A stretch of DNA of 7,947 nucleotides from an uncultured Prevotella sp. (GTDB lineage: Bacteria > Bacteroidota > Bacteroidia > Bacteroidales > Bacteroidaceae): NCBI GenBank assembly GCA_947072805.1, contig CAMTJK010000155.1:1-7947 (forward strand). The letters are read 5' to 3'. The position numbers were made by a program, and so were the translations under genes. Positions within the stretch are counted from its first letter, which is position 1. Each line of letters starts with the position of its first letter. Below, one piece after another: positions 1 to 5,382 of this stretch. The notes beneath the pieces were generated by a model. That model did not search any database and was not told where the DNA came from. It saw nothing but the letters and a program-made list of their open reading frames with translations.

Positions 1-298
1 GCGTACGCCATACGCCGGTCTCCACGAGCAATCCCTGGTAAGGATGGTTGAGCAGATAGGTATGCCGCTCGCTACCGTTGTCGAGCGTGACATGGAAACT
101 GCCACTTACGGCAACGATAAACTCGAGGCAACGCTTGTGTGCGTGTCCGCCCCTACTCTCTCCTGCCGGCACATCATAAACCCAGTAGACACGCGACACA
201 TCGAACGGGAGATTGAGTCCGCCCTCGGCTACTGTGAGATTGCCGCGTGGGTCGAATATCTTAGGCAAATCTATTATTCTTCCTCCGGGAGTTTTCAT
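1..298 (-). CDS. FdtA/QdtA-type dTDP-sugar 3,4-ketoisomerase (WxcM-like cupin), 3' end cut off by window
   Basis: Ninety-nine N-terminal residues are visible and the C-terminus lies outside the window; family members are usually about 135-140 residues. I translated it by hand from the ATG at 298. An in-frame TAA at 331-329, with no start codon between, fixes this start. Visible family signatures are FDPRGNLT at residues 15-22, PFDVSRVYWVYDVP at 31-44 and the cupin motif RGGHAHK at 49-55, whose two histidines (52 and 54) match the HxH pair of the active site, then a VSGSFHVTLDNG strand pair at 64-75. Known members (FdtA, QdtA) isomerise dTDP-4-keto-6-deoxyglucose to a 3-keto sugar, which an aminotransferase then converts to a 3-amino-3,6-dideoxyhexose for surface glycans. 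The gene follows the acyltransferase by 33 bases. RfbB, encoded upstream, would supply its substrate. Whether the product is the galacto or gluco isomer cannot be told, so no symbol is given. Confidence 0.87.
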   Translation of the reverse strand, partial: MKTPGGRIIDLPKIFDPRGNLTVAEGGLNLPFDVSRVYWVYDVPAGESRGGHAHKRCLEFIVAVSGSFHVTLDNGSERHTYLLNHPYQGLLVETGVWRT

Positions 299-331
299 TT
301 TTCGTAAGGTTTTCTTGTTCTCATTATATTA

Positions 332-1384
332 TCAATTACCGTTCCCTGTCATAACAAATCGGTTCGTTATCCCTGCTGCGAGGACTTCCACTACCTTTGC
401 CCCCATCATAGTAAGGGCGAACGAGAGGCACAGCATCGCCTGCCATGATAGTGATGAGGAGCCGCCAACACGTTCTGCCACTGCCATAACCACACCTATT
501 GCCAGCGTGTGGACCATGAAAAGGGGAAATACGGAATTGCCGAGACGCACGAGTACGGGTAAACGGAAAAGGCGTGACAGCATTCCATGACTTCCGCTAC
601 ATGCGAAAGTAAGAATGACAAGAGCCGACGGCAACCAAAAAAAGCACGCTGTACGCAATCGGAACGGCACATAAGGATAGGCAGCAAGGACTGACACGAG
701 GATGGCTGCCGCAACAAGTTCGATTGCAGTGACAGTTGCCACACTGCGTGAAGAGAGGAAACGCAACACCACACCTCCACACACAACGCGCCAGAGAAGC
801 ATGCCCAAAGCGAAATCGACAAAGCGCAGCAACGGGCATACATAGAGAAGAGGTACTACAAGCGCATCGGGAATGACACAAAGCAGCACGCAATAAAGGG
901 CAGAAAGCATGGTTCCCGTAACAATGAGCATGCGGCGCGAAGCCCCGCAGACAAACCTGCACGCCACCGGGAAGACGGCATAGCAGAAAAGAATGTCGGA
1001 AAGGAACCACGATACGGCATTTCCGGAGAAAAAGAAGTCGGAAAACGGTATCCAGCTTTGCACCAGCAGTATGTTTGGAACAAGCCACAGACAGTCTGCC
1101 GCCGAATGCGGACGGAAACCAATAATCACCGCGGCAGCAAGACAAAGCAGATGAAGCGGATATAGCTTCAGCATACGCCGACACATAAAGTCGCGCCACC
1201 GGAACGACGGTGAGCCTATCCTGTCAGCGTACGCCAAAGAGAGCACAAATCCGCTGAGCATAAAGAAGAAAGAAACACCGCAGTCACCGCCGGCATCGAA
1301 AGCCCGCACGCCTCCGTAAGAGAAATGCGACATGAATATCATCAAAAAGAAGATGAAGCGCAATGACTGCAGTGTTTCTATCAT
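332..1384 (-). CDS. Acyltransferase-3 family integral membrane protein (probable sugar O-acyltransferase)
   Basis: About 350 residues, almost entirely hydrophobic, with roughly ten predicted membrane helices, as in the OafA/WecH-like acyltransferase-3 family. The N-terminal signature is present: SLRF with Arg9, then FMSHF with His20, the His being the proposed catalytic residue. It is followed by GVSFFFMLSGFVLS and the RRMLKLYPLH motif after the second helix. SWFLSDILFCYAVFP and the late segment LGNSVFPLFMVHTLA also fit the family. Known members move acetyl or other acyl groups from the cytoplasm onto glycans; the substrate here is unknown, but the FdtA-like gene 33 bases downstream points to a surface polysaccharide. 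I chose the ATG at 1384 because it puts the Arg/His motif at the usual distance from the N-terminus. An in-frame ATG at 1420 (12 residues longer) and a TTG at 1432 are alternatives. The product is rich in Cys, Phe and Leu. Confidence 0.88.
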   Translation of the reverse strand: MIETLQSLRFIFFLMIFMSHFSYGGVRAFDAGGDCGVSFFFMLSGFVLSLAYADRIGSPSFRWRDFMCRRMLKLYPLHLLCLAAAVIIGFRPHSAADCLWLVPNILLVQSWIPFSDFFFSGNAVSWFLSDILFCYAVFPVACRFVCGASRRMLIVTGTMLSALYCVLLCVIPDALVVPLLYVCPLLRFVDFALGMLLWRVVCGGVVLRFLSSRSVATVTAIELVAAAILVSVLAAYPYVPFRLRTACFFWLPSALVILTFACSGSHGMLSRLFRLPVLVRLGNSVFPLFMVHTLAIGVVMAVAERVGGSSSLSWQAMLCLSFALTMMGAKVVEVLAAGITNRFVMTGNGN

Positions 1385-1412
1385 CAGATATCGGTATAAA
1401 GAGCCTGCCGTA

Positions 1413-1429
1413 TCCTGCATATTGCAGGA
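1413..1429. repeat. Perfect short inverted repeat in the purT-acyltransferase gap
   Basis: TCCTGCA, a 3-base spacer (TAT) and TGCAGGA form a perfect 7-base dyad. It lies just upstream of the preferred acyltransferase start and covers the alternative ATG at 1420. In RNA it would fold into a small hairpin that could hide that ATG, or in DNA it could be a protein site. There is no following T-run, so it does not look like an intrinsic terminator. Confidence 0.4.
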
Positions 1430-1461
1430 CAAGACGAGGCTCGCAGTTGTATATTATCGCC

Positions 1462-1477
1462 GGAAGATACGTCTTCC
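1462..1477. repeat. Short hairpin just after purT
   Basis: GGAAGA and TCTTCC are perfect 6-base arms around a 4-base loop. The hairpin begins 18 bases past the purT stop codon on the minus strand. The sequence after it is GGCGATAATA rather than a U-run, so at best it is a weak or processing-type structure between purT and the acyltransferase gene. This gap, 75-111 bases depending on the acyltransferase start, is the longest in the cluster if the start at 1384 is right. Confidence 0.3.
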
Positions 1478-1495
1478 TGACATAAACATTTGTCG

Positions 1496-2656
1496 TTACT
1501 TGAGAATAGTGGCGGCAAGACGCTTTGCCTTGTCACGCAGGGCGTCGGTTCCGTCGGCAACCTCACCGTAACAGAGCACCACTCCCATACGCCTGCCTAC
1601 ATGAGCCTCGGGTTTTCCGAAGATGCGGATGCGCGTACGGTCTTCTTTCAGAGCGTCAATGAAGTTGTATTCGAGTGGTTCCGACGACTCTACGGGCGAC
1701 AGCACTACGGCACTTGCTCCGGCATGCTCCAGATGTATGCCGGCAATAGGCAAGCCCATCACTGCACGGAAATGCAATTCAAACTCGCTAAGGTTGGTGG
1801 TATGGCCCAGTGTCACCATGCCCGTATCGTGCGGACGCGGCGAGAGTTCCGAGAATATTACCTCGCCCTGCTTGGTAAGGAAGAATTCCACGCCCCATAT
1901 TCCGGCGCCGGTAAGTGCCTTCGTCACCCTATCCGCCATGTGCTGTGCCTGTTCGAGTGCTTCCTTGCTGATGGTATAAGGCTGCCAGCTTTCACGATAG
2001 TCGCCACCTTTCTGCACATGACCTATGGGAGGACAGAAGAGCGTAGGACCCTCTTTCTGTGTAACCGTAAGCAGGGTGAACTCCGAATCGAAGTCAATGA
2101 ATTCCTCTATTATTACTTCCTTGACATCGCCGCGGCTGCCTTCCATCGCATCGCGAAAAGCTTGCTCCAGCTCCGAATCGCTGTGTACGTAGCTCTGTCC
2201 GTGACCCGAAGACGACATGAGCGGCTTTACCACACAAGGGAATCCTATCTCGTCGGCGGCATGTTTGAACTCATCGAAAGTCTTGGCATAGAAATATTTT
2301 GCAGTACGCAAACCCAGTTCTTTCGATGCAAGGTCGCGAATGGCACGCCTGTTCATGGTGTAATTCACGGCGCGTGCGCTCGGCACTACCTGTATACCGG
2401 CTTTCTCGAAGTCGAAAAGGCGTTCGGTACGTATTGCCTCTATCTCTGGAACGATGATATCGGGATTATGTTTCCTTACCACTGCTTCCAGCGCATCGCC
2501 GTCAAGCATGCTGAACACTTCTCTTTCGTCTGCCACCTGCATTGCTGGGGCATTGTCGTAACGGTCGCAAGCGATGACATACTGACCCGCGCGTTTTGCC
2601 GCAATGACGAATTCCTTGCCCAATTCGCCCGAGCCCAATAACAATATCTTCTTCAT
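1496..2656 (-). CDS. purT: Formate-dependent phosphoribosylglycinamide formyltransferase (GAR transformylase 2)
   Basis: A complete 386-residue protein, close to the roughly 390 residues usual for PurT. It uses ATP and formate to formylate GAR in the third step of de novo purine synthesis, in the cytoplasm. The N-terminal domain begins with the nucleotide-binding turn LLGSGELGKE (residues 6-15) and carries VPEIEAI at 69-75. The ATP-grasp core follows, with VVKPLMSSSGHGQS at 142-155, IIEEFIDFDSEFTLL at 182-196, GIWGVEFF at 252-259 and the metal/phosphate loop FSELSPRPHDTGMVT at 268-282. The C-terminal lobe ends in a normal lysine-rich tail. Its ATG lies 13 bases after the stop of the small upstream gene with no evident Shine-Dalgarno, as is usual in Bacteroidetes. 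PurK is the closest relative, but the SPRPHDTGMVT loop and the length fit PurT. No other purine gene is in the window. Confidence 0.97.
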   Translation of the reverse strand: MKKILLLGSGELGKEFVIAAKRAGQYVIACDRYDNAPAMQVADEREVFSMLDGDALEAVVRKHNPDIIVPEIEAIRTERLFDFEKAGIQVVPSARAVNYTMNRRAIRDLASKELGLRTAKYFYAKTFDEFKHAADEIGFPCVVKPLMSSSGHGQSYVHSDSELEQAFRDAMEGSRGDVKEVIIEEFIDFDSEFTLLTVTQKEGPTLFCPPIGHVQKGGDYRESWQPYTISKEALEQAQHMADRVTKALTGAGIWGVEFFLTKQGEVIFSELSPRPHDTGMVTLGHTTNLSEFELHFRAVMGLPIAGIHLEHAGASAVVLSPVESSEPLEYNFIDALKEDRTRIRIFGKPEAHVGRRMGVVLCYGEVADGTDALRDKAKRLAATILK

Positions 2657-2669
2657 TATATTCTGTTTT

Positions 2670-2975
2670 TTAGTTTTCTTTCTTCAGTTCCGCCTTTATC
2701 TCCTGCCACTCCGGTGTGACGGCAATCTTCCTTATGCTCGCATCGATAGAAGCCATCATGTCTTCTGGAGACATGCCGCGCTCTACGGCGAGTTCGTCGA
2801 GTGCCATTCGCTCTGCGCCGAACAATCCGAAATAACGGATAAGGGTATCTTCGTCGGCCGGTTTGAGCAAATGTAAGATATGCTCCATGCCGTGAGTCAT
2901 CTCATGGCTTATGCCCTCAGCATCATATCCGAGGCGCACAAGAAAAGTTTGCAGTTCGCGAGAAAGTGAGTCCAT
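2670..2975 (-). CDS. Small conserved-looking protein resembling a stand-alone sigma-70 region 4
   Basis: A 101-residue soluble, acidic protein with no signal peptide or membrane segment. I do not recognise a named family with certainty. Residues 36-85 read like the helix-turn-helix of sigma-70 region 4: LLKPADEDTLIRYFGL matches the start of that region (usually 'L..RE..VLRLRFGL'), GAERMALDELAVERGMSPEDM matches the helix-turn-helix pair (usually 'TLEEIGE.LGVSRERV') and IDASIRKI matches the end ('IE..ALRKLR'). The first 35 residues (including SHEMTHGMEHI) are unrelated to sigma region 2, so it cannot act as an ordinary sigma factor. It could be an anti-sigma, adaptor or DNA-binding protein, or the likeness may be chance. 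The ATG at 2975 lies 18 bases after rfbB and the stop lies 13 bases before purT, so it is surely co-transcribed with both. Confidence 0.75.
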   Translation of the reverse strand: MDSLSRELQTFLVRLGYDAEGISHEMTHGMEHILHLLKPADEDTLIRYFGLFGAERMALDELAVERGMSPEDMMASIDASIRKIAVTPEWQEIKAELKKEN

Positions 2976-2993
2976 CTCTTTTTTTGCTGTCGT

Positions 2994-4127
2994 TTATCTG
3001 TTTCCGTACATGCTCTCATAGTACTTTTCATACTCTCCGCTCGTGATGTTGTCGAGCCATGCCTGGTTGTCGAGATACCATCGCACAGTCTTCTCTATTC
3101 CCTCCTCAAACTGGAGTGACGGTTCCCAGCCGAGTTCTCGCTGTAGCTTCGTTGAGTCTATGGCATAGCGCAGGTCGTGACCGGCACGGTCGGTTACGTA
3201 TGTAATGAGATTAAGGTCTTCACCCTCCTTGCGTCCGAGCAAACGGTCTACGGTATTGATGAGAACCTTTATGATATCAATGTTTTTCCATTCGTTGAAA
3301 CCGCCGATGTTGTACGTTTCGGCTATTCTGCCGTTGTGGAATATCACGTCGATGGCACGTGCATGGTCTTCCACGTACAGCCAGTCGCGCACGTTCTCTC
3401 CCTTTCCATATACCGGCAGCGGCTTACGGTGGCGTATATTGTTTATAAAGAGTGGTATGAGCTTCTCCGGAAACTGGTACGGTCCGTAGTTGTTTGAGCA
3501 GTTGGTCACTATCACGGGCATGCCGTATGTGTCATGAAATGCTCTTACGAAGTGATCGCTTGAGGCTTTGGAGGCCGAATATGGCGAGTGCGGATTATAC
3601 TTTGTCGTTTCGAGAAAGAAAGTATCGCCGTATGCAAGGTGATGCTCTGCCGAAGATGCTGTTGTAGAGAACGGCGGCTCTATGCCCTGCGGATGTGTTA
3701 GTTCCAGGGCTCCGTACACTTCGTCGGTCGATATATGGTAGAAGCGTTTGCCCTCATACCCTTCCGGCAGGCTCTCCCAGTATATCTTTGCTGCCTGCAG
3801 GAGCGACAGCGTACCCATGACGTTGGTTCTTGCAAACGTGAAGGGGTCTTTTATCGAACGGTCCACGTGACTTTCGGCTGCCAGATGTATTATACCGGTC
3901 ACCTCATACTGCCTCATCAGCGCGAGCATTCCGTCGAAGTCGCATATATCTGCCTTGACAAACGTATAGTTCTTACGGTCTTCTATATCTTTCAGATTGG
4001 CGAGATTGCCTGCATAGGTGAGCTTGTCAAGATTGATGATGTGGTATTCCGGGTACTTGTTTACGAACAGGCGCACCACATGGCTGCCTATAAATCCTGC
4101 TCCTCCGGTAATGATTATGGTTTTCAT
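2994..4127 (-). CDS. rfbB: dTDP-glucose 4,6-dehydratase
   Basis: A complete 377-residue short-chain dehydrogenase of the extended type. It converts dTDP-glucose to dTDP-4-keto-6-deoxyglucose with bound NAD, the branch point for rhamnose, Fuc3N, Qui3N and related surface sugars. The NAD-binding GGAGFIG is at residues 8-14, LDKLTYAGNL at 33-42, and HLAAESHVDRSI at 81-92. The catalytic triad region TDE is at 134-136 and YSASK at 183-187. NCSNNYGPYQFPEKLIP at 209-225 and GKGENVRDWLYVEDHARAI at 241-259 bind the sugar nucleotide. The stretch 140-180, with EHHLAYGDTFFLETTKYNPHS, is longer than in enterobacterial RfbB and is a feature I associate with Bacteroidetes versions. It starts 28 bases after the phosphoesterase gene. 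The other rhamnose genes (rfbA, C, D) are not present here, whereas a FdtA-like gene that uses the same product is. Confidence 0.97.
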   Translation of the reverse strand: MKTIIITGGAGFIGSHVVRLFVNKYPEYHIINLDKLTYAGNLANLKDIEDRKNYTFVKADICDFDGMLALMRQYEVTGIIHLAAESHVDRSIKDPFTFARTNVMGTLSLLQAAKIYWESLPEGYEGKRFYHISTDEVYGALELTHPQGIEPPFSTTASSAEHHLAYGDTFFLETTKYNPHSPYSASKASSDHFVRAFHDTYGMPVIVTNCSNNYGPYQFPEKLIPLFINNIRHRKPLPVYGKGENVRDWLYVEDHARAIDVIFHNGRIAETYNIGGFNEWKNIDIIKVLINTVDRLLGRKEGEDLNLITYVTDRAGHDLRYAIDSTKLQRELGWEPSLQFEEGIEKTVRWYLDNQAWLDNITSGEYEKYYESMYGNR

Positions 4128-4155
4128 AAGTAATATATGATTTTATGTAACGATG

Positions 4156-4644
4156 CTACTTTATAGTAATAACTTCGCAATCGGTAAATTTATTGCCCTC
4201 TATGGTAAGTCTTACCAGTGTTCTTTCCTTGTGCCATCCCTGCAAGCCGGCGGCACCGGGATTGATATGCAGCAGATTGAGCGTCTTGTCATACTTCACC
4301 TTCAGTATATGCGAGTGTCCGCTTATGAAGAGTCCGGGCGGCGAGGCGTATATCTGTCCGCGTACCGAGGCGTCATAATTGCCGGGATAGCCTCCTATGT
4401 GCTTCATCAGCACGTCCACGTCTTCACATTTCCACCGCAGCTTCTCGGGATACATCAGTCTAAGGTCGCCGCCGTCACAGTTTCCGCATACTGCCCGGAG
4501 TGTGCGGAAGGCAGCAAGGCGTTCTGCCACCTCGAGCGAACCTATGTCGCCGGCATGCCATATCTCGTCGCACGGCTCGAAGTAGTGCAGGTACTTGTCG
4601 TCCCAATAAGCGTGGGTATCACTTAATATTCCTATCTTCTTCAT
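4156..4644 (-). CDS. YfcE/MJ0936-type metallophosphoesterase
   Basis: A complete 162-residue protein of the small calcineurin-like phosphoesterase family, cytoplasmic and without signal peptide. All metal-binding motifs are visible: SDTH with Asp9 and His11, HAGDIG with Asp33, GNCD with Asn55, a single histidine at position 82 (MKHIGG) and GHSH with His110 and His112. The C-terminal NPGAAG turn (128-133) is also typical. Characterised relatives hydrolyse phosphodiesters with Mn2+ or similar metals, but the natural substrate is generally unknown and cannot be read here. The ATG at 4644 comes 42 bases after the kinase-like gene, and the stop is 28 bases before rfbB. The linkage to rfbB is positional only; I see no functional reason for it. 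Confidence 0.93.
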   Translation of the reverse strand: MKKIGILSDTHAYWDDKYLHYFEPCDEIWHAGDIGSLEVAERLAAFRTLRAVCGNCDGGDLRLMYPEKLRWKCEDVDVLMKHIGGYPGNYDASVRGQIYASPPGLFISGHSHILKVKYDKTLNLLHINPGAAGLQGWHKERTLVRLTIEGNKFTDCEVITIK

Positions 4645-4686
4645 CTCGTGATAAGGTGTTTCGTTCCGTTTCCCGCGTGGCGGTGC

Positions 4687-5307
4687 CTACTTTATGTCGA
4701 AACGCTGTATTATAAACTGCTTTATATACTCCTCCGTGCGGTCAAGTCCGAGCAGGCTCGAATTGACACACAGGTCGTAACTGGCTCCGTGTCCCCATAT
4801 CTTGCCCGTATAGTAGTTGTAGTACGATGCTCTTTCCTTGTCGCCGCGCTGTATTATCTTCTGCGCCTCTTCCTCGCTGCATCCTTTTCGGCTGCACACC
4901 TGCCTTATGCGGTCGTCCGTATTGGCGGTGATAAAGATGTTTACCACGTCATTGCGGTCGCGGAGCACATAGTCGGCACAGCGTCCCACAAACACGCAGG
5001 AGCCCTCTTCGGCGGCGCGGCGGATGGCATCGCTCTGAAATTTGAACAGGCTCTCCTGTGAGAGCTTGTTGTTATAGAAGTTGCAATCGCTCACATGAGG
5101 CACGTGTGTATGGAAAAGCGACTTGAAAAAGCCTCTATGCTCGTCGCTCTGCTCAAAGAATTTCTCGCAGAAACCGCTTTCGCGTGCTGCAAGGTTGAGC
5201 AATTCTCTGTCGTAAAAGCCACATCCGAAATCGTCGGCAAGCTTGCGAGCTATCACTCTTCCGCCGCTGCCGAGCTGTCGTCCTACATTAATTATTATCT
5301 TCTTCAC
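4687..5307 (-). CDS. Cytidylate kinase-like family protein
   Basis: A complete 206-residue soluble protein of the cytidylate-kinase-like family common in Bacteroidetes and Firmicutes (Pfam Cytidylate_kin2). The N-terminus IINVGRQLGSGGRVIARKLA (residues 5-24) is the family's glycine-rich phosphate-binding loop, which has GSGG where classical P-loops have GK(S/T). FYDRELLNLAA follows at 31-41, VFVGRCADYVL at 105-115, the lid-like EEEAQKIIQRGDKERASYYNYY at about 145-166, and the late YDLCVNSSLLGLD at 177-189. It probably phosphorylates a nucleotide or a related small molecule, but the true cmk is a different protein and no substrate is assigned. The start is a GTG at 5307, chosen because AAGGAGG lies exactly 7 bases upstream (5321-5315), an unusually strong ribosome site for this phylum. 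The gap to the transporter is 71 bases. Confidence 0.93.
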   Translation of the reverse strand: MKKIIINVGRQLGSGGRVIARKLADDFGCGFYDRELLNLAARESGFCEKFFEQSDEHRGFFKSLFHTHVPHVSDCNFYNNKLSQESLFKFQSDAIRRAAEEGSCVFVGRCADYVLRDRNDVVNIFITANTDDRIRQVCSRKGCSEEEAQKIIQRGDKERASYYNYYTGKIWGHGASYDLCVNSSLLGLDRTEEYIKQFIIQRFDIK

Positions 5308-5314
5308 TGCCGTT

Positions 5315-5321
5315 CCTCCTT
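5315..5321 (-). promoter_or_regulatory. Strong Shine-Dalgarno for the kinase-like gene
   Basis: AAGGAGG is complementary to the consensus anti-Shine-Dalgarno and is spaced 7 bases from a GTG start at 5307. Other genes in this window have no such element in front of their ATG. This site decides the start codon of the kinase-like gene. Confidence 0.65.
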
Positions 5322-5334
5322 ACGAAGTTATGTT

Positions 5335-5382
5335 TTACTGTATTAATATCTGCTTTTCATTCCTCCTTTCAGTTCCTTTCAT
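5335..5382 (-). other. 15-codon mini-ORF overlapping the transporter stop codon (ATGA)
   Basis: An ATG at 5382 overlaps the transporter's TGA at 5381-5379 and opens a 15-residue frame (MKGTERRNEKQILIQ) that ends at a TAA at 5337-5335. It fills most of the 71-base gap ahead of the kinase-like gene and has an internal AAGGAGG at 5368-5362. It could be a translational-coupling leader or simply chance, since such a short frame carries no coding evidence by itself. Confidence 0.2.

Noticed and set aside
597..1199. A 200-codon minus-strand frame inside the acyltransferase gene
   Set aside because: It is an out-of-frame overlap with Cys/Ser/Arg-rich composition. The acyltransferase frame has the family motifs.
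1462..1477. Intrinsic terminator after purT
   Set aside because: The stem is only 6 base pairs and no U-run follows on the transcribed strand, so it is listed only as a hairpin.
1490..2641. A 383-codon plus-strand frame lying over almost all of purT
   Set aside because: It mirrors purT, which is unmistakable on the minus strand. Its translation shows no family motif and is rich in His, Cys, Phe and Arg, as expected for a shadow frame.
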